From contig JAFGDT010000115.1 in the NCBI GenBank assembly GCA_016931965.1, positions 62,001 through 126,000 on the forward strand: 64,000 nucleotides of DNA. Direction: 5' to 3'. This stretch comes from a bacterium. Lineage in GTDB: Bacteria > Zhuqueibacterota > QNDG01 > DSAB01. Below are positions 9,027 through 20,057 of the stretch, one piece after another (the stretch's first letter is position 1; each line of letters opens with the position of its first letter). A model generated the notes under the pieces. The model was not told the DNA's origin, did not search any database, and saw only the letters and a program-made list of their open reading frames with translations. A program made the translations under genes and the position numbers.

Positions 9027-9926
9027 TTAAATATACACGGCAAACAAACGAAGCACAGCCGGCGTGATATCTTCAAGTGTGCGAATATGACTGACGACAC
9101 TTTCACTCCCCCTTCCCCATAACAACGTCATAACCTTATTCCGTGTATGTGTTTTCACTGAAAGATCTTCAATATTACCGTGATCACTCGTCAGAATAAC
9201 CAGATTCGCATTTAAATCCAGCTCACTTAAAAGCGAAGTCATAAAACGATCCAATTTTTTTATTTCTTTCTGGCATCGTTCCATTTCCTGACTATGGCCG
9301 GCGCGATCCGTCATAAAATATTCATAGAGAACAAAATCATATTGTTTTGATGCTTGCACCAAGATATGGGCTGCTTCCTCAGGAGAGAAGAGATCTACAT
9401 TAAATCCCCGTTTGATCAAACTCTCATTGGTGAAATCATGATAGATCGACCGTTTTTTACGGATATCATCAATCTGAAAGAATGGAATATCGGCAGACAA
9501 AGTGGCTACCGTGGTCGTTGAAAGGCACCATTGGATTTTTTTATTGAGGGCGAAAAAAAGCGGCCGGTATGCATTGATAAAGGCCGGACGGCATCCCATC
9601 TCTTTTACCTGTTTGAGAAGGGAATACTGCCTGAGAATATCACGCAGACGGCTGTTGGGATATCCCTGGAGATGTCTCCCCAACAGTTTTGAACAATTAA
9701 TGCCGGTCAAAAGGGTCGATTGACCTGTTCCGCTTTGAGGTAAACCATCAACACCTAATGTGGCATCTGTAGGCAAAAGGAATCCCCCTCTCCCTGCTGA
9801 GTGGATACCATCACCATTTTCATAACAATCGAAGATGTTTAAATGATCCTGAACACAGGGATTCCGTAACGGATCATCAGATCCCAAACCAAGACCATCA
9901 ACAAAAATCAATAGGATTTTGATCAA
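9027..9926 (-). CDS. Alkaline-phosphatase/iPGM superfamily metalloenzyme
   Basis: ILLIFVDGLGLG; GVDGLPQSGTGQSTLLTG; LTSDHGNIEDLSVKTHTRNKVMTLLWG. Confidence 0.8.
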   Translation of the reverse strand: MIKILLIFVDGLGLGSDDPLRNPCVQDHLNIFDCYENGDGIHSAGRGGFLLPTDATLGVDGLPQSGTGQSTLLTGINCSKLLGRHLQGYPNSRLRDILRQYSLLKQVKEMGCRPAFINAYRPLFFALNKKIQWCLSTTTVATLSADIPFFQIDDIRKKRSIYHDFTNESLIKRGFNVDLFSPEEAAHILVQASKQYDFVLYEYFMTDRAGHSQEMERCQKEIKKLDRFMTSLLSELDLNANLVILTSDHGNIEDLSVKTHTRNKVMTLLWGRGSESVVSHIRTLEDITPAVLRLFAVYI

Positions 9927-10816
9927 TATCCCAACCGGGTTACAAGTTTGGCATCTTTACGCCACTTCTTCTTGATCTGAACCTGCAATTCCAAAAAGAC
10001 AGGACGTTTTAAAAAATGTTCAATATCTTCTCTGGCAAGGCTGCCCACTTTCTTCAGCGCCTGCCCCCCTTTCCCGATGAGAATGCCTTTCTGCGAATTG
10101 CGTTCGACATAGATCACCGCCCGAATAAAATCTTTATGTCCCCTTTTTTCCTCAAACGTTTCCACATGAACGGATGTAGCATAAGGTATTTCTTCACCAA
10201 AATGGAAAAATATTTTCTCCCGAATGATTTCAGCGACAAAAAAGCGTTCTGGCTCATCACTGATAACATCCTGCGAATAAAAAGGCAAACCCTCAGGAAG
10301 TTTCTCCACAATAAGCGAAAGAAGAAGATTCAGTCCGTCCTTTTTCAAAGCCGATATGGGTAAAATCTCCTGAAATAGATTCATCACTTGGAACCGGTCG
10401 ATGATTGGAAGGATTTTGTTTTTATCAACCAGGTCAATTTTGTTGATAATTAAAAATTTTGTTGCAGGAAATGATTTTAATGATTGGGAAATCTTTTCAT
10501 TCTGCAGCTGATCGCCTGTGACTTCGATCATCATCAAAATGAGATCGGCCTCCTTCATGGTGGCTTGGGTCGTGTTCAACATTCTCTTCTGAAGAAAATA
10601 TTTGGGTTGCATGATTCCAGGTGTATCCAGAAATACAACCTGATAATTGTCACCATTTAAAATACCCAAGATGCGGTGGCGTGTGGTCTGCGGTTTTGGA
10701 GTTACAATGGCCAATTTTTGTTGAATCAAATGGTTCAGTAATGTGGATTTCCCCACATTTGGTCTACCAACAATAGCCACATAGCCCGCACGAAAGGGCG
10801 ATATTTTTAAATGCAT
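9923..10816 (-). CDS. era: GTPase Era
   Basis: GYVAIVGRPNVGKSTLLNHL, KPQTTRHRILGI, DTPGI, NKIDLV, C-terminal KH (GKGGQALKKVGSLAREDIEHFL). Confidence 0.96.
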   Translation of the reverse strand: MHLKISPFRAGYVAIVGRPNVGKSTLLNHLIQQKLAIVTPKPQTTRHRILGILNGDNYQVVFLDTPGIMQPKYFLQKRMLNTTQATMKEADLILMMIEVTGDQLQNEKISQSLKSFPATKFLIINKIDLVDKNKILPIIDRFQVMNLFQEILPISALKKDGLNLLLSLIVEKLPEGLPFYSQDVISDEPERFFVAEIIREKIFFHFGEEIPYATSVHVETFEEKRGHKDFIRAVIYVERNSQKGILIGKGGQALKKVGSLAREDIEHFLKRPVFLELQVQIKKKWRKDAKLVTRLGY

Positions 10817-10826
10817 CGATTTAATC

Positions 10827-12452
10827 TTAATAGAGTTGTTTAATTTGGACGTCTTGATAATAATGTTTTAGTATTTGATCGAAACGATATCCGAGCAAAG
10901 CCATCACTGCAGCGCCAGTCTGACACATCCCGACGCCATGTCCAAACCCGGCACCCTTAAGGATAAATCCACTTGGAATTCCATTTTGTATGTCTTTCCT
11001 AATCACATAAAAGCAAGAACTCCAGAGTGTGTTCAGTGAAAGTTTTTGGCGGATGGCCAATTCTCTATCAACCGTGCATTCACCATCTGTCCCCACAATG
11101 AGCAGCTTGATAATACGACCTGAAACGCCTCTTTGAAGGGGAATCAGATCCAGAACGTCTCCGCCCTGCCATTCAATTTTGGTCTGAAGGATTTCTTTCA
11201 GCTCCTGTTGCGTGTATTGAACCTCCCAACGAAAATATTTTTTTGTATAATCCAAAGCTTCCGGAAACAGATCGGGTATTGTATTACAGTATGCAATGGG
11301 TTTGTCATCAATCCAATTTTGAATATTTTGTTCATCCGATAGCAATCCGTACCTATCCAATAGTTGCGATCCATCAAAACTCCCTTGAAGATAAGCTTTG
11401 GGTTCTCCTCCCCAGGTTTTGTTATTATCCTCACCATGTCCCCCACACACGGCGGAATATACGGCATCACAAACGGTATCATCATACCAAAGAACGAGCC
11501 CCTCTGTTTCCTGAACAGCTTGATTGGTGGTGGGATGATATCCCGATAAGCCGCTGTAAGACTGACAGTGTACCGTTGCACAGAGATCAAACGGGTCTGA
11601 CAGATGGACAGATCCCAACTTGGCCAATGCTTCACTTCTTGCCGCCACTGCCTGAGCTTTCAAAGCTTCAAAAGGAAAACCGTTCGGCATTTCTGCAGGA
11701 AGAACCCCCTGAAGATAGACTTCCAAAGGAATCGTATTGATAACAGCCAACTTCCCATCACTATCCAGCTCAAACCTGATTTGCTCGGGATAGGTCCGGG
11801 TTTCATTTCGTTCGAAATGAAATCCAGTACCCACCGGTACTTCGCAAAGTGTCACTTCGGTTCCCTGTATAACGATAGGATTTGAGGATTCAAATGTTTG
11901 ATTATTTTCAAGATTGCGCAGAATAATTATCCCTTGCGCCTTCTGTACTTCTTTTTCAACAACGGTTGTTTCCAGCTTTCCCCAAATAGAATCCCGATAA
12001 GCCTCTGCTGTTTCTTGACTGGCGAAAGCTTCTTGGAGACAGACACGAAAAGACCGATTGTCATGAATCACCTGATTGCCTATGAGACGTTTTTCTCCCG
12101 TTGGTTGAATAAATGCATGAAAACCCTTCTCGACTATTTCTTTGATCACTGTATCAGCCTTTTCTTCACTCTTTACCGAGGCGGCAACGAGTATATAGAG
12201 AACTTTATTGGGACTGCTTTCTCTGATTTCAGCTCTCCATCTGTTACCCTTAACCCCTGTCGCTATAAATGTTCCATCATGACTGGTAATTTGAAATGAT
12301 TTCTGCACAGAAAATTCGACAGCTTCTTGCCCCCACAATAGTCCCACCTGGATCATAGGCTCCAGTGAGTGTAATTTTTCCGGTTGCTTAACGGCGCATC
12401 GTACAAGAGACAAAAAAATGATCAATCCAACAAAAAGGCTGATTTTTTTCAA
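10827..12452 (-). CDS. SpoIID/LytB-domain protein with SPOR-like N-terminal region, putative lipoprotein
   Basis: SLVRCAVKQ lipobox-like; YILVAASVKSEEKADTVIKEIVEKG..SPOR-like; IPLEVYLQGVLPAEMPNGFPFEALKAQAVAARSEAL; GAGFGHGVGMCQTGAAVMA. Confidence 0.88.
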   Translation of the reverse strand: MKKISLFVGLIIFLSLVRCAVKQPEKLHSLEPMIQVGLLWGQEAVEFSVQKSFQITSHDGTFIATGVKGNRWRAEIRESSPNKVLYILVAASVKSEEKADTVIKEIVEKGFHAFIQPTGEKRLIGNQVIHDNRSFRVCLQEAFASQETAEAYRDSIWGKLETTVVEKEVQKAQGIIILRNLENNQTFESSNPIVIQGTEVTLCEVPVGTGFHFERNETRTYPEQIRFELDSDGKLAVINTIPLEVYLQGVLPAEMPNGFPFEALKAQAVAARSEALAKLGSVHLSDPFDLCATVHCQSYSGLSGYHPTTNQAVQETEGLVLWYDDTVCDAVYSAVCGGHGEDNNKTWGGEPKAYLQGSFDGSQLLDRYGLLSDEQNIQNWIDDKPIAYCNTIPDLFPEALDYTKKYFRWEVQYTQQELKEILQTKIEWQGGDVLDLIPLQRGVSGRIIKLLIVGTDGECTVDRELAIRQKLSLNTLWSSCFYVIRKDIQNGIPSGFILKGAGFGHGVGMCQTGAAVMALLGYRFDQILKHYYQDVQIKQLY

Positions 12453-12615
12453 TGATTGCCAATCCTATCAATCACATTTTCCGATGATTATTCAATGACT
12501 GTCAAAAAATATAATGACCATGATATCAAAATGCAAGGGGAAAAGGATGATCCCCCGTTCATTATTTAGCAGATGATGAAAGGGATTGTGATACAAATGT
12601 GATGCAAGTAAACGA

Positions 12616-12644
12616 TTGACATCAACAAATAAATTGTTTACTTT
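12616..12644 (+). promoter_or_regulatory. Putative sigma70 promoter TTGACA-N17-TACTTT before glycan cassette
   Basis: TTGACA 12616-12621, 17-nt spacer, TACTTT 12639-12644; start codon 12694. Confidence 0.55.
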
Positions 12645-12693
12645 ATTGCTATTAGTGCGTAATCGTCTAATCTTGTAAAGAGAGAGGGAGAGA

Positions 12694-13671
12694 ATGTCAT
12701 TCAAGCAGATTAAATGTCTCATTACAGGCGGACTTGGATTTATCGGCAGTAATTTGGCCATAAAACTGGTCGAATTGGGCGCTGATATCACAATTGTTGA
12801 TTCTATGATACCCGAATATGGAGGCAATTTATTCAATATTGAACCTGTGAAAAATGATGTGAAAATCAATTTTTCAGATATGAGAGATACGCATACACTT
12901 CCCTATCTGGTAAAGAACAGTGACATTATTTTTAATCTGGCTGGGCAGGTGAGTCATATGGACAGTATGAAAGATCCATTGACCGATCTCGATATTAATG
13001 TTCGGGCTCAGATATTCCTCCTTGAAGCATGTCGCAAATACAACCCCAACGCAACCATTATTTACACTTCGACAAGACAATTTTATGGCAGACCGCGATA
13101 TTTACCTGTCGATGAGAACCATCCTCTCTGCTCAGTGGATACAAACGGAATCAACAAACTGGCTGGCGAACAATACCATATCCTGTATCACCAGGTGTAT
13201 GGGCTTAAAACAATCGCATTGAGACTCACAAATACATATGGGCCAAGGCAACTCATTAAAAACCCAAGACAGGGATTCATTGGATGGTTTGTCAAGCATA
13301 TTGTGTGTGATGAGACCATTGAAATTTTTGGGGATGGTTTGCAGATTCGGGATTTAACATATGTGAACGATGTGGTTGATGCTTTGATAGCTTGCGTGGA
13401 TTTGCCAAAATGCTATGGTGAAATATACAATCTCGGCGGGGAGAAAACATCCCTCATCGATCTGGCAAAGCAATTGATATCCATTGCAAGCAAGGGTTCT
13501 TATAAACTGGTCCCCTTCCCAGAGGAGAGGAAGAAAATCGATATTGGCGACTTTTACAGTGATTATTCAAAATTTAAAAAAGCGACTGGTTGGATTCCAA
13601 AAGTCACATTGCAAGAGGGATTGAAACGTACCATCCAGTATTATGAGACATATAAGGATTATTATTTATGA
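12694..13671 (+). CDS. NAD-dependent epimerase/dehydratase (extended SDR)
   Basis: [65 protein letters not shown]. Confidence 0.92.
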   Translation: MSFKQIKCLITGGLGFIGSNLAIKLVELGADITIVDSMIPEYGGNLFNIEPVKNDVKINFSDMRDTHTLPYLVKNSDIIFNLAGQVSHMDSMKDPLTDLDINVRAQIFLLEACRKYNPNATIIYTSTRQFYGRPRYLPVDENHPLCSVDTNGINKLAGEQYHILYHQVYGLKTIALRLTNTYGPRQLIKNPRQGFIGWFVKHIVCDETIEIFGDGLQIRDLTYVNDVVDALIACVDLPKCYGEIYNLGGEKTSLIDLAKQLISIASKGSYKLVPFPEERKKIDIGDFYSDYSKFKKATGWIPKVTLQEGLKRTIQYYETYKDYYL

Positions 13672-14777
13672 GCTCAATGATTGTACGCTTTTTGGAATTG
13701 AGAAGAAATTATCTACAAAACAGAGATATCATTAATGCGGCCGTTTCACGAGTACTCTCAAGCGGCTGGTACCTATTTGGTCAAGAACTCGAACAATTCG
13801 AAAAGCACTTCTCGGAATATTGCGGCGTGCAACATGGCATTGGTGTTGCCTCTGGTACTGAGGCCATACAAATCGCACTTGAAGCATGTGGTATCGGAGC
13901 TGGAGATGAAGTATTGACCACGAGCAACACATGCGTTCCGACCATAACAGGGATTGAACTGTCGGGTGCCAAATGTATCTTTGTCGATATCGATCCGGAT
14001 ACATACATCATCGACCCCCATCAGATTGAAAACCGGATGATGTCCAACACAAAAGCCATTGTCGTGGTTCATCTTTACGGACAGTGTGCTGACATGAAGG
14101 AAATTCAACACATCGCTCAAAAAAATAATTTAAAAATAATCGAAGATTGTGCACAGGCTCATGGGTCTTCCTTCAATGGAAAACATGCGGGAAGTTTTGG
14201 AGATGTAGGCGCGTTCAGTTTTTATCCAACAAAAAATTTGGGTGCACTGGGCGATGCGGGTATCGTGGTAACCGATGACCAAACGATTGCAGAACGTGCT
14301 CGCATGCTCAGAAATTATGGGCAAAAAGAAAAATACTATCATTCGATTAAAGGAATAAACAGCCGTATGGACGAAATTCAGGCCGCTATCCTCAATGCCA
14401 AGTTACCTCTGCTCGATCAATGGATTGAAAGAAGACACCAAATAGCCACCCGATATATCACAGCTCTACAAGATCTAGAAATTCATTTGCCACACACACC
14501 CAAAACCAATAAACACAGTTATCATCTCTTTGTGATTAGAATTAAGAATCGCGATCGTTTTCGAGAGCGCTTGACGCAACAGGGTGTCCAGACCGAAATT
14601 CACTATCCCGTACCGGTCCACCGACAACCCGCTTACAAGGAGTACCTGGATCAGGGTCCATTTTTACCCGTCACAGATGCACAGGCAAGCGAATTGGTCA
14701 GTTTGCCACTTTACCCTGAGTTGACTGATCCGGAAGTCGATCATGTGATCGAATCCATTAGAGCAATTCTCTCTTAA
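13668..14777 (+). CDS. DegT/DnrJ/EryC1/StrS family aminotransferase
   Basis: [85 protein letters not shown] overlap with upstream gene. Confidence 0.94.
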   Translation: MSSMIVRFLELRRNYLQNRDIINAAVSRVLSSGWYLFGQELEQFEKHFSEYCGVQHGIGVASGTEAIQIALEACGIGAGDEVLTTSNTCVPTITGIELSGAKCIFVDIDPDTYIIDPHQIENRMMSNTKAIVVVHLYGQCADMKEIQHIAQKNNLKIIEDCAQAHGSSFNGKHAGSFGDVGAFSFYPTKNLGALGDAGIVVTDDQTIAERARMLRNYGQKEKYYHSIKGINSRMDEIQAAILNAKLPLLDQWIERRHQIATRYITALQDLEIHLPHTPKTNKHSYHLFVIRIKNRDRFRERLTQQGVQTEIHYPVPVHRQPAYKEYLDQGPFLPVTDAQASELVSLPLYPELTDPEVDHVIESIRAILS

Positions 14778-14823
14778 TAGAGTAAAATTTAAAATATAAG
14801 GAGTTTTGAATCCGAAAAGCAAC

Positions 14824-14852
14824 TTGACAAAACCAATTGGAAGTTGTATATT
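14824..14852 (+). promoter_or_regulatory. Putative sigma70 promoter TTGACA-N17-TATATT
   Basis: TTGACA 14824-14829, 17-nt spacer, TATATT 14847-14852; ~120 nt leader before 14980. Confidence 0.6.
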
Positions 14853-14979
14853 TTTCAGGATTTTTGGGATTGAGCAAAACGCTTCGTTTGCCTTTTAAAT
14901 AAATAAAGTTAAACATCCAGATTATTATTGTGATGTTCATCAATACGTTCACCTAAAACGATAAAGTTGAAATTGTATT

Positions 14980-16569
14980 ATGAAAGTGATGTTTGTTATA
15001 AATGACTTGGGTATCAACGAACCATTTGGCCCGATGATTCTATCAGCAATTGTTAAAGAAAAAGGACACGAAACCCTTCTTGGCGTTATACAAAAAGAAG
15101 ACGTGATGAAAAAAATAGCTTCATGGAAACCCGATATGCTGGCCTACAGTATGATGAGTGTTGACATGGAAGATATGAGACAGTTTAACCGATCTCTTCG
15201 GGAAAAAACAAAGATATTTACATTATTAGGTGGCCCCCATGCTACTCTGGACAGGACTTGCATCAATGATCCGGATATCGATGCGATCTGTGTCGGAGAA
15301 GGGGATGGAGCGATTATCGATGTTATAGAGTATCTTGAGAATGGAAGAGAAAATCACATCGAGGAAATTCCCAACATCATGACTTCTGAGTCTTCACCCA
15401 TGGATCTACGTCCCTTTCTTGAAGATCTCGATAATCTGCCTTTTATGGATCGTGCACTTGTTTATGATTATCCTTTTATGGGACGTTTTGGAATAAAAGG
15501 CGTGTGGGCAACGAGAGGATGTATGTTCCGATGTCCATACTGTTTCAACAATCGGTACAATCAGTTGTACAAAGGAAAGGGGAAAATTGTCAGACGGCGC
15601 AGCGTTGATTCCATGATCCGAGAGACCAAAGAGCTGATTGATCATTACCGCGTCGATTTTATTCGCATTCAGGATGATGCCTTCATTCTAAAGGTAGACG
15701 ATTGGATCAAGGAGTTTGCCGAAAGATGGCCATCTGAAATCGGAATTCCATTTTATTGTCTGCTGCGCTCTGAATGCGTAACGGATGAAATGGCCTATTA
15801 TTTGAAGAAAGCCGGCTGCTTTTCAATATGCATGTCTATCGAAACCGCCGATGATGCAATTCGAAATCGCATGTTGAGACGCCCTTCCAGTCAGGAAGAG
15901 TTGGAGGAAGCATTCCATATTTTAAAAAAACACAATATTCACATTTATGCCAATACCATGCTCGCTCTGCCGTTTACCTCTCTAGAGCATGATATTGCTT
16001 CTGTCGATTTTGCTATTAAGTCCAAACCGGATATGCCTAACTTCTCAATTTTTATGCCATATCCAGGCACAGATCTGGGCGATTATTGTCAACGAAAAGG
16101 CATTTACGATCCACAAAAAGATCCCATAAACTATGGTATGCGGAATATGAGTCCGCTTACCTGTTTTTCAAGAAAAGAAATAGAAGCACAGTACAATATC
16201 TGTGAATTGGCTATTGTAGCCGTCAAATTGCCTTTCCTGCGAAATGTCATTGTAAATCATTTGATTTATTGGAAACCCAATAAGATCTTTTTCTTTATTC
16301 ATTATCTTTTTGCAATACACACCTATGGTAAAAAGATATTTTATTTTAAACATACATTTAAAGAATATATTGATCTTTTTATCCGGACGTTCAGACATTA
16401 CATGTATGATTTTTTCGGAAAAGAAAGAAATTCTGAACAACTTCCGAAAAAGAAAGATTTATATCGACCAAAAAAAATGGGAGATATCTATACAAGAACT
16501 GAAGAATTAGAGAAATGTATGGAAGCCATGACCACCCATTATCAAGCTGACTTGGAAAGAGGTGAATGA
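14980..16569 (+). CDS. B12-binding-type radical SAM protein
   Basis: N-terminal B12-binding-like fold (LLGGPHATLD..DAICVGEGDG), radical SAM CxxxCxxC in TRGCMFRCPYCFNNR. Confidence 0.9.
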   Translation: MKVMFVINDLGINEPFGPMILSAIVKEKGHETLLGVIQKEDVMKKIASWKPDMLAYSMMSVDMEDMRQFNRSLREKTKIFTLLGGPHATLDRTCINDPDIDAICVGEGDGAIIDVIEYLENGRENHIEEIPNIMTSESSPMDLRPFLEDLDNLPFMDRALVYDYPFMGRFGIKGVWATRGCMFRCPYCFNNRYNQLYKGKGKIVRRRSVDSMIRETKELIDHYRVDFIRIQDDAFILKVDDWIKEFAERWPSEIGIPFYCLLRSECVTDEMAYYLKKAGCFSICMSIETADDAIRNRMLRRPSSQEELEEAFHILKKHNIHIYANTMLALPFTSLEHDIASVDFAIKSKPDMPNFSIFMPYPGTDLGDYCQRKGIYDPQKDPINYGMRNMSPLTCFSRKEIEAQYNICELAIVAVKLPFLRNVIVNHLIYWKPNKIFFFIHYLFAIHTYGKKIFYFKHTFKEYIDLFIRTFRHYMYDFFGKERNSEQLPKKKDLYRPKKMGDIYTRTEELEKCMEAMTTHYQADLERGE

Positions 16570-17524
16570 CTTGAGACAGAAAATCAATGTATCCATAGTG
16601 ATCCCGGTGTATAACGGGGCTGCGACTATTGGGAGGCTTGTCGATAACCTGATTGAAAAACTGAACCATTTTGAACTTGAAATTGTACTGGTCAACGATC
16701 ACTCCCGAGACAACTCCGAGGATGTTTGCATCGCTATACAAAATAAATATCCCTATAGGGTCAGTTTTTACTCATTGGCAAAGAATGTGGGTGAACACAA
16801 CGCTGTCTTGGCGGGATTGAACCATGCGACAGGAGATTATATTGTGATTATGGATGATGATTTCCAAAATCCGCCATCCGAAGTGATTAAATTGATCTCC
16901 ACAGCGATGCATAGTGACTATGACGTGATTTATACTTATTATGATAAGAAAAAACACACGAATTTTAGAAATCTGGGAAGCTGGTTCAATGACAAGATCG
17001 CCAACATCATGTTAAAAAAACCAAAGGATCTCTATCTTTCAAGTTTTAAATTGCTGAACAAATTCCTGGCAAGTGAAATCATCAAATATAAATCGCCTTT
17101 CCCCTATATCGATGGACTCATCCTGCAAATCACAGACAACATTGGCAAAATAAAAGTCGAACATCATAAGCGCGAAGCAGGCCGATCCAATTATACAATA
17201 AAAAAGTTGATCTCTTTATGGATTAACATGTTTACCAACTTTTCAATTATTCCCTTAAGGGTTTCCATCGTTTTGGGTTTTATCTTCTCAATCTATGGTT
17301 TAATTTATGGGATTATTATCATTATCGAAAGAATATTGAATCCCGACATGGCTCCGGGATTAGCCTCACTCATTGTAACCGTCTCTATTTTGGCAGGGGT
17401 ACAACTCATTGCCATTGGTATGATAGGAGAATATGTAGGCCGAATATTCATCTCCCAAAATAAAAAACCACAGTATACCATAAAAAGACAATATCCCAAG
17501 AAGATAAAACCAAGAAAAAAATAA
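16562..17524 (+). CDS. GT2 glycosyltransferase, GtrB/DPM1-like with C-terminal TM helices
   Basis: VSIVIPVYNGAATIGRLVD; IVIMDDDFQNPPSEVIKLI; C-terminal GMIGEYVGRIF. Confidence 0.9.
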   Translation: MNDLRQKINVSIVIPVYNGAATIGRLVDNLIEKLNHFELEIVLVNDHSRDNSEDVCIAIQNKYPYRVSFYSLAKNVGEHNAVLAGLNHATGDYIVIMDDDFQNPPSEVIKLISTAMHSDYDVIYTYYDKKKHTNFRNLGSWFNDKIANIMLKKPKDLYLSSFKLLNKFLASEIIKYKSPFPYIDGLILQITDNIGKIKVEHHKREAGRSNYTIKKLISLWINMFTNFSIIPLRVSIVLGFIFSIYGLIYGIIIIIERILNPDMAPGLASLIVTVSILAGVQLIAIGMIGEYVGRIFISQNKKPQYTIKRQYPKKIKPRKK

Positions 17525-17526
17525 TT

Positions 17527-18267
17527 ATGTACGTTGATGAATATAAAACTATGTTTGAGTATGAAGACCATTATTGGTGGTATAGAGCACTTCATGAATT
17601 GATTGAATTTTTCGTTCAAAAAGAACAAAAAAGGGGAAAGAGATTTTTAAATATTCTTGATGCGGGTTGTGGAACGGGCAAATTGCTGACCATACTTAAA
17701 AAATACGGGAACACCCATGGAATCGATTATTCCGAAGATGCAATTATGTACTGTAAGAAAAGGGGATTAAAAAATATAAAAATTGGAGATTTGTGCCATT
17801 ACCAATCCAATCCGTCTTTATATGACATCATTACCCACATCGATATTTTGTGTTGTGTGAAAAAAGAAAATGAAATAAGAATCATCAAAGAATTTCACAA
17901 TGCTCTTAAACCGGACGGTATTCTCATACTCAATTTACCAGCATTTCACTGTCTCAGAAGAAGGCATGACATCGCCGTTGGCAGTTATCGAAGATATCGA
18001 AGAAATAGATTTATTCCAAAATTAATTGATATTGGATTTCATATCGAAATCCAGAGTTACCGGTTACCTGTTCTTTTTATTCCCATATTGCTAAAAAAAT
18101 ACTTTGAAACAATAAACAAGAGGAAAGAAATCAGATCCGATTTTTCTCCTCTTCCATTCTTTATTAATTGGTCTTTGCTTCAAATGTTCAGAATCGAAAA
18201 TAAAATAATAGACAAAATCAATATCCCGTTTGGAACCTCATTGTTTATTGTAGCACGTAAAAGGTAG
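17527..18267 (+). CDS. Class I SAM-dependent methyltransferase
   Basis: ILDAGCGTGKLLTILKKYGNTHGIDYSEDAI; HNALKPDGILILNLPA. Confidence 0.88.
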   Translation: MYVDEYKTMFEYEDHYWWYRALHELIEFFVQKEQKRGKRFLNILDAGCGTGKLLTILKKYGNTHGIDYSEDAIMYCKKRGLKNIKIGDLCHYQSNPSLYDIITHIDILCCVKKENEIRIIKEFHNALKPDGILILNLPAFHCLRRRHDIAVGSYRRYRRNRFIPKLIDIGFHIEIQSYRLPVLFIPILLKKYFETINKRKEIRSDFSPLPFFINWSLLQMFRIENKIIDKINIPFGTSLFIVARKR

Positions 18268-18277
18268 TTTACAGATC

Positions 18278-19876
18278 TTGAAAATCAACAAGATTGACAA
18301 ATTCACAACTTCCTTATTTTTCTTAATATTCCTAACCACAGGATTCTTCATTTATGATGATTATGGCATATCCTGTGATGAAGATATACAGCGTCAAATA
18401 GGAACCACAAATTATAATTACATCACCCACAAGGACAATGAATTAATTACCGATATTGATCGCTATCATGGACCCTTTTTTGAAATTTTCTTAATAGGTG
18501 CAGAAATTATATGGAACCATCTCAAATCTAATAACGGTTACCTGGATATAAGTGATGTATATTTGCTAAGACATTTGATAACATTTCTCACATTTTTTGT
18601 GGGTGTTTTTTTCTTTTATTTATTATGCAAACATCATTTTGGTAATTGGAAGGTTGCATTATTAGGAAGTCTGTTACTTATTTTAAGCCCCCGGATTTTC
18701 TCACATTCATTTTACAATTCGAAAGACCTCCCCTTTTTATCACTATTTATTATCAGTATTTATACGCTGATCAAATTCCTGGATAAAAAAACCATATTTA
18801 GAGCATTTTTACATGGTCTAACATGTGCGGTATTGATTGACATACGTATAATGGGCATTTTGGTTCCTTGCTTAACGTTTCTTTTTATCGGGTTAGACAT
18901 TTTCTGTGACCCAAAATCCATAATACAAAAATGTAAAAAAATGATACCCATTACTGCTTTTTACGGACTCATCTTGATTCTTTTTACGATACTATTCTGG
19001 CCGATTCTATGGAAAAACCCTGTTTACCATTTCATTGAAGCATTTAAAGATTTGTATCATCATGTGTGGTATCTGGATGTATTGTATTTGGGAGAGTACC
19101 TATCGGCTGCAGACGTGCCTTGGCACTACATTCCTGTATGGCTTTTGATCACAACACCTATTTTGTATATTCTATTTTTTATTATCGGTTTGTTTTTCAT
19201 GATGCGTTCATTTTTTATTGAATTCCGAACCATTCTAAAATACAATCAGATTCAAAGAAATCTTATTTTTTTATTATGGTTTTTTCTTCCCCTGTTTACA
19301 GTGATAGCGTTTCATTCTGTTGTGTATGATTCATGGCGTCACATGTTTTTTATCTATCCTGCTTTTTTGCTTATATCGGTAAATGGTATCACGAATTGTC
19401 ATACATGGATTCGACTGAAGCTAAAGGGATATTCAAGGAGAGTAGGAACAATCCTTTTTATTGCTTTTTTCCTTGGAGGACTGAGTCCTATTTTATATTT
19501 TATGGTGAAACATCATCCCTATCAGAATATCTACTTTAACCGTTTCGCCGGTAAAAACATGGCATCCAATAAACAGAAATTTGAGTTAGATTACTGGGGT
19601 TTATCATTCAAAAGTGCACTTGAATACATCGCATTGCACGATAACGATGAAATCATTAATCTTCATTTTGAAGATTACTGCGGGAAATCCACATTCTTTA
19701 TGATATTGCCCCGCAATCAAAGAAACAGACTCCGATATGTTAACCATATTGAGGATGCAAAATATTTTCTCGGCAATTATCGGTGGCACCGAGAGGAATA
19801 TCCTTTTAAAGAGAAGTTTTATTCGGTTAACATTGACGGGGCAGATATCATGGTTGTTTATCAATTGAAAGGATAA
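18278..19876 (+). CDS. Polytopic GT-C/ArnT-like (PMT family) glycosyltransferase
   Basis: Multiple TM segments; acidic motif in first loop (YGISCDEDIQRQ); HSFYNSKDLPFLSLF. Confidence 0.7.
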   Translation: MKINKIDKFTTSLFFLIFLTTGFFIYDDYGISCDEDIQRQIGTTNYNYITHKDNELITDIDRYHGPFFEIFLIGAEIIWNHLKSNNGYLDISDVYLLRHLITFLTFFVGVFFFYLLCKHHFGNWKVALLGSLLLILSPRIFSHSFYNSKDLPFLSLFIISIYTLIKFLDKKTIFRAFLHGLTCAVLIDIRIMGILVPCLTFLFIGLDIFCDPKSIIQKCKKMIPITAFYGLILILFTILFWPILWKNPVYHFIEAFKDLYHHVWYLDVLYLGEYLSAADVPWHYIPVWLLITTPILYILFFIIGLFFMMRSFFIEFRTILKYNQIQRNLIFLLWFFLPLFTVIAFHSVVYDSWRHMFFIYPAFLLISVNGITNCHTWIRLKLKGYSRRVGTILFIAFFLGGLSPILYFMVKHHPYQNIYFNRFAGKNMASNKQKFELDYWGLSFKSALEYIALHDNDEIINLHFEDYCGKSTFFMILPRNQRNRLRYVNHIEDAKYFLGNYRWHREEYPFKEKFYSVNIDGADIMVVYQLKG

Positions 19877-20057
19877 AATAGCTTCGAGTGAGAAACAAAA
19901 TGAGATAAAATGGAAATTGGAATAGATGGAGTATCCTATTAGAATAAATGGGTAAACGAGGATCCTCGTGCATGATTATCATGACACCATCTTGAAGTCA
20001 TTACAAACCAATATTTGGTATTTGTACCCACATAGGAAATGTAAGGATTTTTGAACA

